A stretch of DNA of 64,000 nucleotides from Novosphingobium sp. NDB2Meth1. Lineage in GTDB: Bacteria > Pseudomonadota > Alphaproteobacteria > Sphingomonadales > Sphingomonadaceae. The DNA is taken from the NCBI RefSeq assembly GCF_900117425.1, contig NZ_FPEH01000014.1:124001-188000 (forward strand), written 5' to 3'. The notes beneath the pieces are model-generated. The model saw nothing but the letters and a program-made list of their open reading frames with translations, was not told where the DNA came from and did not search any database. The position numbers were made by a program, and so were the translations under genes. This document shows positions 41,315-52,908 of the stretch, piece by piece; the stretch's first letter is position 1, and each line of letters begins with the position of its first letter.

Positions 41315-43303
41315 ATGCGCGACGAAGACCGGCAACTGGGGATGGACCGGGCGATCACCCGGCGCGATTTTGTCAATGGTGTCGCTTCTGCCGCGCTCGC
41401 CGCCGGCATGCCATCGGCGGCGCAGGCCGCTCGCCCCAGGGCCGTCGTCACCCCGGAAGTCGATCCCAACCCCTATCCCCCCGCCAAGCAAAGTATGCGC
41501 GGCTCGCACGCCGGCACGTTCGAGGCAGCGCACATGCTGCGCGACGGGACGCTCAAGCTGGCGGACGCGGAAGACAGCGGCGAGACTTATGACCTGATCG
41601 TCGTCGGCGGCGGGCTTTCCGGCCTCTCCGCCGCGCACTTCTTCCACAAGCGCGTGGGTCCCGGTGCCAAAGTGCTGGTGCTCGACAACCACGACGATTT
41701 CGGCGGCCATGCCAAGCGCAACGAATTCCGCGTGAACGGCAAGCTGCTTTTGTGCAACGGCGGCACGCTCAACATCGAGAGCCCCTCGCGCTACGACAAA
41801 TGGTCGCGCGTGCTGCTCGATGATATCGGCGTCGACATTGCCCGGTTCGAGCGCGACAACACCGCGAATGCCACGCTCTACAAGTCGCTCGGCATGGGCC
41901 ACGGCATGGTCTTCGACGCCGAGACCTTCGGCGGCAAGGACACCGTGCTCGCGATGGGCGGCGGCTGGCGCGGCGGCGCGATCGAGCCCGCGAAGCTGGA
42001 AAAGGCCCCGCTCACGCCCAGGGCTCGCGCCGATCTCGCGCGGCTCTTCGCCAAGGAGCAGCCCGATTATCTCCCCGGCCTCGATCAGGCGGCGAAGAAG
42101 GATTGGCTGGCGCGCCATTCCTACAAGGAGTTCCTCACCGAGAAAGTAAGCGTCGATCCGCAGGTCTACTGGCTGTTCCAGATGATCGGCATGGCCAGCT
42201 TCTGCGTGGGCGGCGATGCCGTGCCCGCGCTGTTCGGCTGGGTGCAGGGCTATCCGGGCTTTTCCGGCATGAACCTTGGCGATGTGCCCGCCGATCTCTT
42301 TGCCGACCTTCCCGGCGGCCAGCATGGCCGGCAGCGCGAAGGCGACAAGTCGATCCACTTCCCCGATGGCAATGCCACCTTGGCGCGCCTGCTGGTCTCC
42401 AAGCTGGTTCCCGAAGCCACGGCTGGCCGCACGCAGGAAGACATGGGCACGGCGGTGATCGACTACGCCGCGCTCGACCGTCCCGGCGCGCCCACCCGCA
42501 TCCGGCTCTCGAGCGTCGTCCTCAACGTGGCGCACAAAGGCGATCCTGCCAGCGCGGGCGAAGTCGCGGTGCACTATGCCAAGCAGGGAAAGCTCGTCGA
42601 AGTGCGCGGCAAGGCCGTGATCATGGCCTGCTGGAACATGGCGATCCCCTACCTGATGCCCGAACTGCCCGCCGCGCAGAAGGAAGCGCTCGCTTATGGC
42701 GTGAAGGGCCCGATGGTCTACACCAGCGTCGCGGTCACCAACTGGCGGCCCTTCGTGAAGCTCGGCGCTGCCAATTTTCATTGTCCCACTATGTTCCATC
42801 AGGAAGTCGGCCTCACCGAAGCGGTCAGCCTCGGCGATCTCAAGCACCCGCAGTCGCCCGACGAGCCGATCGTGCTCCACCTCGTCAAATACATGAACAA
42901 GCCGGGTCTCCCGCGCCGCGACCAGCACCGTGCCGGCCGCGCCGAACTGCTAGCGATGAGCTTTGAGACCTTCGAGCGCGAGACCCGCCGCCAGCTCCAG
43001 CGCATGCTGGGCAGCGCCGGTTTCGATGCCGCGCGCGACATTGCCGGGATCACCGTCAACCGCTGGGGTCACGGCTATGCCTATACCTACAATTCGATCT
43101 ACGATCCGGTGGAATGGGTCTACAGCGAGAGCCCCAGCCGCCCCTGCGTGATCGGCCGCCAGCCGTTCGGCCTCGTCAGCATCGCCAACAGCGACGCCGC
43201 TGCCAGCCCGCATACAGATGCCGCGATCCAGGAAGCGCACCGCGCGGTGCAGGAAGTGATCGAGCGGCGGACTTATCCGTTTGTACCGCGGCGGACGGCC
43301 TAA
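41315..43303 (+). CDS. Tat-exported FAD-dependent oxidoreductase, spermidine-dehydrogenase-like
   Basis: A 662-residue flavoprotein with a twin-arginine leader (ITRRDFVNGVASAALAAGM) and an FAD Rossmann motif LIVVGGGLSGLSAAHFF plus the DNHDDFGGHAKRNEF block. The overall length and the ATGGSFHAPYAWP-like conserved ends resemble bacterial spermidine dehydrogenase (periplasmic polyamine oxidation), but sphingomonads carry several uncharacterised relatives. Folded with FAD in the cytoplasm and exported by Tat. It is followed by a convergent gene whose stop overlaps its own by 3 nt. Confidence 0.83.
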   Translation: MRDEDRQLGMDRAITRRDFVNGVASAALAAGMPSAAQAARPRAVVTPEVDPNPYPPAKQSMRGSHAGTFEAAHMLRDGTLKLADAEDSGETYDLIVVGGGLSGLSAAHFFHKRVGPGAKVLVLDNHDDFGGHAKRNEFRVNGKLLLCNGGTLNIESPSRYDKWSRVLLDDIGVDIARFERDNTANATLYKSLGMGHGMVFDAETFGGKDTVLAMGGGWRGGAIEPAKLEKAPLTPRARADLARLFAKEQPDYLPGLDQAAKKDWLARHSYKEFLTEKVSVDPQVYWLFQMIGMASFCVGGDAVPALFGWVQGYPGFSGMNLGDVPADLFADLPGGQHGRQREGDKSIHFPDGNATLARLLVSKLVPEATAGRTQEDMGTAVIDYAALDRPGAPTRIRLSSVVLNVAHKGDPASAGEVAVHYAKQGKLVEVRGKAVIMACWNMAIPYLMPELPAAQKEALAYGVKGPMVYTSVAVTNWRPFVKLGAANFHCPTMFHQEVGLTEAVSLGDLKHPQSPDEPIVLHLVKYMNKPGLPRRDQHRAGRAELLAMSFETFERETRRQLQRMLGSAGFDAARDIAGITVNRWGHGYAYTYNSIYDPVEWVYSESPSRPCVIGRQPFGLVSIANSDAAASPHTDAAIQEAHRAVQEVIERRTYPFVPRRTA

Positions 43304-43749
43304 TCCTGGAGCGCGGCGAGATCCGGCTCTACCCAGCCACGCCGCGCTTCCACGCTGAACAGCCGTTCCTTCGAATAGAAGCACAGCGGCCAGTTGCGAT
43401 CGCCGATCTCGCTTTCCAGCAGCGCGTTCACGGCCTCCGCAAGCCCGGTCCCTTCCGGCAAGGTTTCCGCAAAGGCCCGCACGCCCTTGATGTAGAGCTG
43501 TGTCAGCGTCTCGTGGTAGCCGCCGCTGTCGGTGTTCTGGGTGCCGACCGAGAGGTTGTAGGTGCTGATCGTGCCGGGCATGTCGCGCTCGGCCACGAAG
43601 TCCGGCTTCTCGCGTAGCAGCCACAGGCACGCAGCCAGATGCGCCTCATGCGTCCATTCCGCCTTGGGCAGGACGCGTGCCAGCAGCCCTTGGCCCACAT
43701 GGCGCACCGCCGCGTCATCGGCAATCAGGCGGATCGGGTGGGCAGTCAT
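43300..43749 (-). CDS. Conserved hypothetical protein
   Basis: A 149-residue soluble protein; no family is recognised with certainty. It has the stretches KAEWTHEAHLAACLWLL and GYHETLTQLYIKGVRAF, with several histidines (WTHEAH, YHET) arranged as potential metal ligands, and the C-terminal block FYSKERLFSVEARRGWVEPDL. The start at 43749 has AAGGA upstream; the frame opens from 43770. It lies downstream of the pckA terminator and is convergent with the flavoprotein gene. Confidence 0.65.
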   Translation of the reverse strand: MTAHPIRLIADDAAVRHVGQGLLARVLPKAEWTHEAHLAACLWLLREKPDFVAERDMPGTISTYNLSVGTQNTDSGGYHETLTQLYIKGVRAFAETLPEGTGLAEAVNALLESEIGDRNWPLCFYSKERLFSVEARRGWVEPDLAALQD

Positions 43750-43775
43750 GGCAATTCCTTGGCGGCACAAAAAAA

Positions 43776-43800
43776 GAGGCCTCGCACAGGGCGAGGCCTC
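43776..43800 (-). terminator. Rho-independent terminator of pckA
   Basis: On the minus strand a perfect 10-bp stem (43776-43785 with 43791-43800, loop ACAGG) is followed by a run of seven T (43769-43775 as A on the plus strand). It lies 31 nt beyond the pckA stop. Confidence 0.9.
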
Positions 43801-43830
43801 ACGCCAGACAAGGATTGTCGTCTTCTTGGC

Positions 43831-45435
<1,605 letters not shown>

Positions 45436-45796
45436 AGTCGGTCTCCCATGGCAGGTTTGCCTGGTGCCCGGGCTGGTTGGGGCTCCGGGCGAGGCATGGC
45501 CCCGCGTTGCAATCACACCCAGAAAGCTCTCGTTCGCCGGCGAATCCGCAGCATCATTGCATACGAATGCGCTGAGTCCGCTCTGGCCCTTAGCCACCCC
45601 GCCATGCTGCGTCAAATGCCGTAGGGGCAACCAAGTTTTTTGCGCAGCAAGTTGCATCTCGTACAACTGCACCGATCCGGAGCGGATTGCCGGCCCGGTT
45701 GCCAGTCGCGCGGCGAACCGGTAATCCCGGCAGTCTTCATCCGCTGCCAGCAAGACCGGAAACGCCGCCCTGTCCGAAGCCTCGCAATCGCCGGTC
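45436..45796. other. 361-nt divergent regulatory region between pckA and chvI
   Basis: No gene is supported. Both promoters must lie here. The only symmetric element noted is AGTTG-N9-CAACT (45650-45668), a candidate regulator site, perhaps for ChvI, with no independent support. The chvI start is itself unclear because no ATG is in frame before the receiver domain. Confidence 0.5.
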
Positions 45797-46543
45797 TTGT
45801 CCAACGCGCGCGGCGATGATCCCCGGGTGATCGCGCTGGTCGATGATGACCGGAATATCCTGACCACCGTCTCTATCGCGCTGCAGGCCGAAGGCTTCGC
45901 CACGCGCCTCTATTACGATGGCGACGCAGCGCTGAAGGCGCTCATCGAAAACCCGCCGGACCTTGCCGTGTGCGACATCAAGATGCCGCGGATGGATGGC
46001 CTCGAACTGCTCCAGCGCCTGCGCGAAAAGAGCCAGCTCCCGGTCATTTTCCTCACCAGCAAGGATGCAGAAGCGGACGAGGCGCTCGGCCTTTCCATGG
46101 GCGCCGACGATTACATCGCCAAGCCCTTCAGCCAGCGCCTGCTGATCGCGCGCATCCGCGCGATCCTGCGCCGCTCGGAAATCGCCCGCAGCGATGCAGC
46201 CGGGCCTGCCGAGCCGGGCGAGGACGCCCAGCCGCTGCCCGAGCCGATCCGCCGCGGCCGCCTCGTGATGGATCCGGCGCGCCACACGGTGACGTGGGAC
46301 GGCGAGGGCGTTTCGCTCACCGTGACCGAGTTCCTCATCCTCGAAGCGCTCGCGCTGCGTCCCGGCGTGGTGAAGACGCGCAACCAGCTGATGGACGCCG
46401 CCTACCACGACGACGTCTTCGTCGACGACCGCACGATCGACAGCCACATCAAGCGGCTGCGGCGCAAGTTCCGCGCGGCGGATGCCGAGTTTTCCGCCAT
46501 CGAGACGCTCTATGGCGCCGGATATAGCTTCACCGATTCCTGA
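45797..46543 (+). CDS. chvI: Response regulator ChvI (OmpR type)
   Basis: A protein of about 248 residues: receiver domain with acidic pocket VDDDRN, phosphoacceptor Asp at about residue 60 in [13 protein letters not shown] and Lys109 in YIAKPFS, then a winged-helix DNA-binding domain ending [15 protein letters not shown] and TLYGAGYSF. With ChvG it forms the acid/envelope-stress system of alphaproteobacteria. The start is uncertain: TTG at 45797 is used, GTG at 45828 is too short, and no ATG is available. The kinase gene overlaps its end by 32 nt. Confidence 0.9.
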   Translation: MSNARGDDPRVIALVDDDRNILTTVSIALQAEGFATRLYYDGDAALKALIENPPDLAVCDIKMPRMDGLELLQRLREKSQLPVIFLTSKDAEADEALGLSMGADDYIAKPFSQRLLIARIRAILRRSEIARSDAAGPAEPGEDAQPLPEPIRRGRLVMDPARHTVTWDGEGVSLTVTEFLILEALALRPGVVKTRNQLMDAAYHDDVFVDDRTIDSHIKRLRRKFRAADAEFSAIETLYGAGYSFTDS

Positions 46544-48116
46544 ACCGGCGCCGGAGCCGAGCCGCGGAGGCCAGCGCCGCCGCTCGTGGCGCGTGCGCGG
46601 CGTTTCGCTCACCGTCCGCATCCTCGCCGTCAACGTCATCGCGCTCGCGCTGCTCGCCGGCTCGTTCTTCTACCTCGACAGCTACCGCAAGCAGCTCCTC
46701 GCCGAGCGCTTCAAGCTCGCCCGCGCCGAGGCGGAAATCGCCGCCTTTGCCCTCACCGAAGCGCGCCCGGCTAGGGCCCGCGAAGTGCTCGCCGAAATCG
46801 GCACCACCCAGAAACTGCGCCTCACGCTCTACGATGCCAGAGGCGGCCTGATCGCCGACAGCTTCCGCCTTGCTCCGCCGCCTTTCGCATTCGCCGATCC
46901 GGACAAGGAAGCCTGGTACACCAGCGCCGCGCGCCTGCTCGATCGCGGCGTCGATTTCATCGTCGGCGCCCCCCAGATCGAGCGCTACCGCGAACCGCCC
47001 GAAACCGGCGCCGCCAACTGGCCCGAAATCGCCCGCGCCCGTACCGCGCGGGCGACCGAGGTCTATCTGCGCTATGCGCCCGACCGTACGCCCGTCATCA
47101 CCGCCGCCACGCCCGTTGGCGACAAGGGCGAAATGCTGCTCGCGCTGCGCAATGCTACCGACGTCACCCAATCAGTCCGCGACGCGCGCCAGTCGCTGGG
47201 CATCATCATCGGTGTCGCCTTCCTGCTCTCGATCCAGCTTTCGCTGTTTCTCGCGCGCACCATCGTCCAGCCCTTGCGCGCGCTCGTCCGCGCTGCGGTC
47301 CGCGTCCGCCTGGGGCGCGACCGCGCGGTCGTCGTCCCGCGCCTCCCCGAACGCGGCGACGAGATCGGCCTTCTCGCCCGCGCCTTTTCCGACATGACCA
47401 CCGCCTTGCGCCAGCGCATCGACGCGGTGGAAAGCTTCGCCGCCGATGTCGCACACGAGCTCAAGAACCCGCTTGCTTCGCTCTCCAGCGCGCTCGAGAC
47501 GATGGAGAAAGTCGACGATCCTGGCCTGCGCCAGCAGCTCGCCGCCATCGCCGCGCACGATGTCCAGCGCATCGACCGCCTGATCACCGAGATCGCCGAC
47601 GCCAGCCGTATCGACGCGCAATTGAGCCGCGCCACTTTCGCCCTGCTCGATCTGGCCGGTCTCGCCGCAGACGTCGTCGGCGCGCGCGGTGCCCGGCCGG
47701 ACCGGGAAGCCTGTCCGATCCGCATGATGCGCGGCGGCGGTACCGCGCTCGTTCGCGGCGATGCGCTGCAGCTGGAGCGCGTCCTTGAAAACCTGCTCGA
47801 CAACGCGGTCTCGTTCTCGCCTCCCGGCGGGACGGTCGAAGTCGTCGTCTGGGCCAGCGAGGGCCGCGTCTTCCTCGCCGTCTGCGACGACGGCCCGGGC
47901 ATTCCCCCTGCCGAGCGCGAGAAGGTGTTCGAACGCTTTCACTCGGTGCGCCCCGATGCCGAGGCCTTCGGCGCGCACAGCGGCCTCGGCCTCGCCATCG
48001 CGCGCACGATTGCCGAAGCGCACGAAGGCACGCTCACGATCACCGACCGCCCCAGCGGCGAACCCGGCGCGCAGCTCGTGCTCGAGCTGCCGATGGCCGG
48101 GGAGGACGAGGAATGA
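46512..48116 (+). CDS. chvG: Sensor histidine kinase ChvG
   Basis: A kinase of about 534 residues: N-terminal cytoplasmic stretch, membrane helix ([19 protein letters not shown]), periplasmic sensor domain of about 190 residues, second helix ([20 protein letters not shown]), HAMP linker, H-box [16 protein letters not shown] and ATPase blocks ([27 protein letters not shown]). ATG at 46512 fits the family start; the frame opens at 46482. It senses periplasmic signals (in rhizobia, controlled by ExoR) and phosphorylates ChvI. hprK follows with a 4-nt overlap. Confidence 0.92.
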   Translation: MAPDIASPIPEPAPEPSRGGQRRRSWRVRGVSLTVRILAVNVIALALLAGSFFYLDSYRKQLLAERFKLARAEAEIAAFALTEARPARAREVLAEIGTTQKLRLTLYDARGGLIADSFRLAPPPFAFADPDKEAWYTSAARLLDRGVDFIVGAPQIERYREPPETGAANWPEIARARTARATEVYLRYAPDRTPVITAATPVGDKGEMLLALRNATDVTQSVRDARQSLGIIIGVAFLLSIQLSLFLARTIVQPLRALVRAAVRVRLGRDRAVVVPRLPERGDEIGLLARAFSDMTTALRQRIDAVESFAADVAHELKNPLASLSSALETMEKVDDPGLRQQLAAIAAHDVQRIDRLITEIADASRIDAQLSRATFALLDLAGLAADVVGARGARPDREACPIRMMRGGGTALVRGDALQLERVLENLLDNAVSFSPPGGTVEVVVWASEGRVFLAVCDDGPGIPPAEREKVFERFHSVRPDAEAFGAHSGLGLAIARTIAEAHEGTLTITDRPSGEPGAQLVLELPMAGEDEE

Positions 48117-48541
48117 AACAGCCGATCAAGCATGTGGCAACCTGCGTCGCCATCGATGGCCGCGGCATCCTGATCGAGGGACCGCCGGGTGCGGGGAAGT
48201 CGAGCCTCGCGCTGGCTCTCATCGATCGTGGCGCGATTCTGGTGGGTGATGATGGCGTTTTGCTGGAGCAGGACGGCGCGCGTCTGCTGGCCAGCCCGGT
48301 CGCGGAAACGGCCGGCCTGCTCGAAGTGCGCGGGCTCGGTCTGGTTACTATGCCGGTCCTTGCGGCTATACCTGTCGCGCTTGTCATCGTGCTGGACCGC
48401 GCCGCGCCGCGCTTCATCGAGGAGCCGGAGACCGTCACTCGCCACGGCATGACGCTGCCCCTGATCAGCCTCTGGCCTGACAGCCCCGTCCTTCCCATGC
48501 GCGCCGAACTCGCGCTGCGGAAATACGGTCTCGCCGCTTGA
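48113..48541 (+). CDS. hprK: HPr kinase/phosphatase, short alphaproteobacterial form
   Basis: A 142-residue protein with the HprK C-terminal core only: Walker A GPPGAGKSS (residues 23-31), the LVGDDGVLL block and a C-terminal Ser/Pro-rich tail. Long Gram-positive HprK has an extra N-terminal domain, absent here as usual in alphaproteobacteria. It phosphorylates HPr on the serine equivalent to Ser46, linking metabolic state to PTS-based regulation. Translation is coupled to chvG; rapZ and the PTS genes follow. Confidence 0.9.
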   Translation: MKQPIKHVATCVAIDGRGILIEGPPGAGKSSLALALIDRGAILVGDDGVLLEQDGARLLASPVAETAGLLEVRGLGLVTMPVLAAIPVALVIVLDRAAPRFIEEPETVTRHGMTLPLISLWPDSPVLPMRAELALRKYGLAA

Positions 48542-48640
48542 GCGGGGTGTCGCAAAGCGAAACATTGCTGCGGCCTTACCCACGCCCGTTGCACTCCTGC
48601 GGTCTTTCTTTCGTGCGGCGTTGGGCGCAAACCTCCGCAC

Positions 48641-49570
48641 ATGTCGGCTGAGTCGGAACCGCAACCCAAACCGCAGCGCATCCTGCTCGTCACCGGTGTG
48701 CTCGGTGCGGGCAAGACGACTGCGCTGCGCACGCTGGAAGACATGGGCTGGGAAGCGATCGACAATTTCCCGATCCGCCTGCTTGATCGCCTGCTTGAAA
48801 CCGAGCCGGGCTCGGCGCAGCTCGATGCGGGCTCGCCGCTGGCCATCGGCTTCGACACGCGCACGCGCGGGTTCGATCCCGCCAAGACCATCGAACGTGT
48901 GAAGCGCCTCACCGCGCGCGCAGACCTCACTGTCACCACGCTCTTCCTCGATTGCGGAGGGTCCGAACTCGAACGCCGCTACAACGAGACCCGCCGGCGC
49001 CACCCGATGAGCGAGGACAAGCCCGCCGCCACCGGCATCGCGGCGGAGCGCGAACTGCTCGAGCCGCTGCGCCGCTGGGCGGACGTCGTGATTTCCACCA
49101 CCGATTTCTCCACCAACGATCTGCAGCAAGCGATTCGCGAACAGTTCAGCCCGATCACGCCGCAGCGCACCACGCTCACCATCAGCAGCTTCGGCTTCTC
49201 GCGGGGGACACCGCCGCTCGCGGACCTCGTGTTCGACATGCGCTTCCTCAACAATCCGCATTGGGATGACGAGCTGCGACCGATGACCGGAAAGGATGCG
49301 CCGGTGGGCGAATATATCCGCCGTGATCCGGCATTTAGCGAGGCTTTTGACCGCATCCGGGATCTTCTCCTGCTGCTCCTTCCGCGCTTTCAGGTGCAGG
49401 GGAAGGCCTATGTGAACATCGCTTTCGGCTGCACCGGCGGGCGCCACCGTTCGGTGTTCATGGCCGAGCAGATCGCTTCTGCCTTGCGCGATGCGGGATT
49501 TTCTCCCACATTGCTGCATCGCAACCTGGGCTCGCGTGCTGCCGACATGGTCGAAGGCTCGCAGACATGA
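48641..49570 (+). CDS. rapZ: RNase adapter protein RapZ
   Basis: A 309-residue P-loop protein: Walker A-like VTGVLGAGKTTALR (about residues 17-30), the DNFPIRLLDRL segment and the C-terminal signature IAFGCTGGRHRSVFMAE. In enterobacteria RapZ directs RNase E to the sRNA GlmZ and controls glmS; in alphaproteobacteria the same gene is conserved next to PTS-Ntr genes but its targets are not well established. No clear ribosome site; the start fits the family. Confidence 0.93.
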   Translation: MSAESEPQPKPQRILLVTGVLGAGKTTALRTLEDMGWEAIDNFPIRLLDRLLETEPGSAQLDAGSPLAIGFDTRTRGFDPAKTIERVKRLTARADLTVTTLFLDCGGSELERRYNETRRRHPMSEDKPAATGIAAERELLEPLRRWADVVISTTDFSTNDLQQAIREQFSPITPQRTTLTISSFGFSRGTPPLADLVFDMRFLNNPHWDDELRPMTGKDAPVGEYIRRDPAFSEAFDRIRDLLLLLLPRFQVQGKAYVNIAFGCTGGRHRSVFMAEQIASALRDAGFSPTLLHRNLGSRAADMVEGSQT

Positions 49571-49748
49571 AAAACAAAGAGGCCTGCATACCGTCCAGGG
49601 GTAATGGCAGGAAACGGGGGAATGGGCATGCACTGGAAGATGGCGGGACCGATCAGGCATTCAGCCGGATACGGCACCAGCCTCAGCCGATATTGCCCAG
49701 CCTGATTGCGGCCCCTTGCCGCATCGCCCTTCGGAGCCACACCCCCAG

Positions 49749-50153
49749 ATGATCGGTCTCATCCTAGTCACCCACGGCGCTCTGGCCGACGAATTCATCC
49801 ACGCGATGGAGCACGTCGTTGGACGCCAGCCCGATATCGTCGCGGTCTGCATCGGGCCCAACGACGACATGGAGCGCCGCCGCAAGGAAATCGCCGAGGC
49901 GATCAAGCGGGTTGATTCAGGCTCGGGCGTCATCATCCTCACTGATCTGTTCGGGGGCACGCCTTCCAACCTCGCCATTTCGCTGATGGAAGCGGGCAAG
50001 GTCGAAGTGATCGCGGGTATCAACCTGCCCATGCTGATCCGCCTCGCCAAGGCCCGCAGCGCCATGGGCGTGCGCGAAGCCACCGCCGCCGCGCGCGATG
50101 CCGGGCGCAACTACATCACCATCGCATCCGAATTCCTGGGGCAGGACGCCTGA
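49749..50153 (+). CDS. PTS EIIA component, mannose/fructose-like (regulatory)
   Basis: A 134-residue EIIA-Man-type domain: phosphorylation histidine in LILVTHGALADEF (His9), then ILTDLFGGTPSNLA. It receives a phosphoryl group from HPr. No EIIB/C transporter lies near, so it is regulatory, as in the incomplete PTS of alphaproteobacteria. The start ATG at 49749 gives the family N-terminus; the frame opens at 49716. HPr follows after 2 nt. Confidence 0.9.
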   Translation: MIGLILVTHGALADEFIHAMEHVVGRQPDIVAVCIGPNDDMERRRKEIAEAIKRVDSGSGVIILTDLFGGTPSNLAISLMEAGKVEVIAGINLPMLIRLAKARSAMGVREATAAARDAGRNYITIASEFLGQDA

Positions 50154-50155
50154 CC

Positions 50156-50461
50156 ATGACCGACAACGCCGCCGACACCTCCGTTAGCATGGCGCGCGAG
50201 ACGGTGCTGATCATCAACCAGCGCGGGCTTCATGCGCGCGCCAGCGCAAAGTTCGTGAACATGGTCGCCCGCCTGCCCGAAGGCGTTGACGTGAAAGTCA
50301 TCAAGGACGGCACCGAAGCCCAGGGCGGCTCGATCCTTGGCCTGATGATGCTGGGTGCGGCCAAGGGTGACACGGTCGAGATCGTGGTTACGGGCACTGA
50401 CGCCGAGGCCGTGCTCATGAAAGTCGCCGGGCTCGTCAAGGACGGCTTCGGCGAGGACTGA
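50156..50461 (+). CDS. ptsH: HPr phosphocarrier protein
   Basis: A 101-residue HPr: active-site histidine His26 in NQRGLHARASAKF and the regulatory serine Ser59 in AQGGSILGLMM, which is the target for the HprK encoded upstream. It carries phosphate from EI (PtsP, not in the window) to EIIA. Immediately after the EIIA gene; the rRNA/tRNA methyltransferase gene follows after 12 nt. Confidence 0.93.
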   Translation: MTDNAADTSVSMARETVLIINQRGLHARASAKFVNMVARLPEGVDVKVIKDGTEAQGGSILGLMMLGAAKGDTVEIVVTGTDAEAVLMKVAGLVKDGFGED

Positions 50462-50473
50462 GGCGCGCGCCAA

Positions 50474-51277
50474 ATGACCCGCCGCCAGATCACCGGGTTC
50501 TCCAACCCGACCATCAAGGCCGTGCGCGCGCTGCGCGAAAAGAAGCACCGCAAGCGTGAAGGGCGCTTCCTTGCCGAAGGCCTACGCCTGCTGACCGACG
50601 CGCGCGAATGTGGACGTCTGCCGGAAATCCTGATGATGGCCGAGGGGCGCGAGGGCCATCCCTTGCTGGATGCGCTGGAAAACGCGGTTGCGCGGGCGGG
50701 CGGCGATGTGATCGAAATGCCCGAAGACCTGCTTGCGAAGGTGACGGGCAAGGATAATCCGCAAGCCGTGGCTGGGGTTTTCGCGGAATGGGATACCCGG
50801 CTCGAAGCGCTGGACCGCACCAGCGCGCCGCTGTGGCTGGTGGCACAGGCCATGCGCGATCCCGGCAACCTCGGCACGATGCTGCGCACCGCCGATGCGG
50901 TGGGTGCAGGCGGGGTGATCCTGCTCGATGATTGTGCCGATCCCTTCTCGGTCGAAGCGGTCCGCGCCAGCATGGGGGCGGTCTTCACCATGCCGCTGGC
51001 GCAGGCGCGGTGGGAAGATTTCCTCGGCTGGTTGCGGGCAGGGCCAGGCCAACTGGTGGCAGCGAGCTTGCGCGAGGCGGTACCTTATCGCGGCGCCCCA
51101 TATGCGGCGCCGTGCTTCGTGATGGTCGGCAACGAATCGCGCGGGCTGCCGGAAGACTACGAGATGGCCTGCGATCTTCGCGTGACGATGCCGATGAAGG
51201 GGCGCGCCGATAGCCTCAACGCGGCGGTGGCGGCAGCGGTGCTGGCCTACGAGGTACTGGCGGCATTGGACGGCTGA
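50474..51277 (+). CDS. TrmH/SpoU family RNA 2'-O-methyltransferase
   Basis: A 267-residue SPOUT methyltransferase with the N-terminal substrate-binding domain (IKAVRALREKKHRKREGRFLAEG) and the trefoil-knot motifs: motif 1 in MRDPGNLGTMLRTADAVGA, motif 2 in VMVGNESRGLP and motif 3 in MKGRADSLNAAVAAAV. It methylates a ribose in rRNA or tRNA using SAM; the exact site is unknown. Last gene of the run starting at chvI. Confidence 0.9.
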   Translation: MTRRQITGFSNPTIKAVRALREKKHRKREGRFLAEGLRLLTDARECGRLPEILMMAEGREGHPLLDALENAVARAGGDVIEMPEDLLAKVTGKDNPQAVAGVFAEWDTRLEALDRTSAPLWLVAQAMRDPGNLGTMLRTADAVGAGGVILLDDCADPFSVEAVRASMGAVFTMPLAQARWEDFLGWLRAGPGQLVAASLREAVPYRGAPYAAPCFVMVGNESRGLPEDYEMACDLRVTMPMKGRADSLNAAVAAAVLAYEVLAALDG

Positions 51278-51316
51278 TTCCGACAGACTGTTGTTCCCGA
51301 ACGGGCGGTGAGAGGG

Positions 51317-52840
51317 TTATTCCGCCGCCTGCCCGCCGCCTTCCGTTTCCACCAGCGCCAGCTTGGGTCCTTCGCCCTCCCCATGGCGGGGTGCCGACTC
51401 TATCAAGGGCACTTCTTCAATCTCGCGCTTGCCGATCTCGATATGCTTGTCGCGCAGGCGACGCCCAGCGGAGAGCACGTTGCGCTCGAAGCTGCCGACG
51501 AACTTGTTGTAATTGCCAACCGCGCTCTCGAGGCCCGCGCCGACGCGCTTGAGGTGGTCCGCCGCCACGGCAAGACGGTCGTAAAGCTCGCCGCCCATCT
51601 TGCCGATCTCGCGCGCCTCGCGGGCGAGCCCGTCCTGCCGCCAGACTTGCGCCACGGTGCGCGCGATGGCGACAAGGTTGGTGGGGGAGGCGAGCAGCAC
51701 GCGCCGTTCGAAGGCAAAGTCCCATAGCGTGGGATCGCGTTCGAGCGCGGCGGCGATGAAATGCTCACCTGGCACGAACATCAGCACGTAGTCGGGCGCT
51801 TCCTCGAACTGGCTCTGATAGCTCTTGGCGCCCAGCGTTTGGATATGATTGCGCATCGACTGGACGTGTGCGGTCAAGGCAACCGTGCGAGCGTCATCGT
51901 CTGCCGCTTCAAACGCGTCCTGATAGGCGTTCAGGGAGACCTTCGCGTCGATCACGAGGATCTTGTTGCCCGGCACCTTGACGATGGCGTCGGGACGCAG
52001 CCGCCCATCCTCGGTATCGACCGAATGCTCGGTGACGAAATCGGTGTGTTCGGCGAGGCCGCATTGCTCCAGCACGTTGCGCAGCTGCAATTCGCCCCAG
52101 CGCCCGCGCGTCTTGGGTCCGTTGCGCAGCGAATTGCCCAGCTGCAGCGCGGCAGTGCGCACGGCTTCCTGCCCCTGCCGCATGCCTTCGATCAGGCCGC
52201 TCAACTGCCCGAAAGCATCGACGCGCTTGGCTTCCAGTTCCTGCACCTGCTGCTCGTACTTATCCAGCTTCGCGCCGACCGGTTCGAGCACGGCCTTCAG
52301 CCGCGCCTCGCTGGTCTTCTCGCTTTCGGCGAAGCGCGCATTGGCGCGGGCGAGGAAGGCTTCCTGCGCGCGTTCGAGCACCTTGTGGCCAGCGTTTTCG
52401 AACTCTTTGCGCAGGCTCTCTTGTGCTTCGATCAGCAGGCGCTTCTGCTCGGCGAAGTTCTCCGCATCGGCCTTCATCCGCTCCAGTTCGGCGCGCAGCG
52501 CCTCCCGGTCCGTGCGCAGGGTCGCAAGCTCGGCACGCATCCGGTCTGCTTCGGCGGCGCGTTCCTGCACGGTGGCAAACTTCGAGGCGAGAACATCGCG
52601 CTCCTCCCGCAGCACCGCAGCTTCGTTCAGGGCCGAATCGTACGCCTGCGCCTTGACACTGGCAGCGGCCAGTTCAGTGATCGCGCGGCGAAACTTCTCG
52701 TCGAGATCGCGCGCCTCACCATCACGAGCGGTAAAGCGCGCCTGCCAATCGGCAATCGGCCGCGCACCAAGGACCCAGCCGACAGCAAGCCCCGCCAGCA
52801 GCGCAATGATCACGAAAACAAGGGCAAGGGTGCTGTCCAC
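51317..52840 (-). CDS. rmuC: DNA recombination protein RmuC
   Basis: A 507-residue protein: one N-terminal membrane helix (LALVFVIIALLAGLAVGWVLGA), a long coiled coil (residues 40-230, rich in Glu/Arg/Ala), then the RmuC nuclease-like domain with RGRWGELQLRNVLEQCGL, DAIVKVPGNKILVIDAKVSLNAY and the FVPGEHFIAAAL blocks. RmuC limits inversions and other rearrangements at short repeats. The D-A-K segment is a restriction-endonuclease-like active site. Independent gene, convergent with the methyltransferase. Confidence 0.92.
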   Translation of the reverse strand: MDSTLALVFVIIALLAGLAVGWVLGARPIADWQARFTARDGEARDLDEKFRRAITELAAASVKAQAYDSALNEAAVLREERDVLASKFATVQERAAEADRMRAELATLRTDREALRAELERMKADAENFAEQKRLLIEAQESLRKEFENAGHKVLERAQEAFLARANARFAESEKTSEARLKAVLEPVGAKLDKYEQQVQELEAKRVDAFGQLSGLIEGMRQGQEAVRTAALQLGNSLRNGPKTRGRWGELQLRNVLEQCGLAEHTDFVTEHSVDTEDGRLRPDAIVKVPGNKILVIDAKVSLNAYQDAFEAADDDARTVALTAHVQSMRNHIQTLGAKSYQSQFEEAPDYVLMFVPGEHFIAAALERDPTLWDFAFERRVLLASPTNLVAIARTVAQVWRQDGLAREAREIGKMGGELYDRLAVAADHLKRVGAGLESAVGNYNKFVGSFERNVLSAGRRLRDKHIEIGKREIEEVPLIESAPRHGEGEGPKLALVETEGGGQAAE

Positions 52841-52908
52841 GCCGACTCCAAAACTGGAACGAAGCGTGAACTTATCCTGCTTCTACTCGCAGCGCAAGCG
52901 CGGCCCGA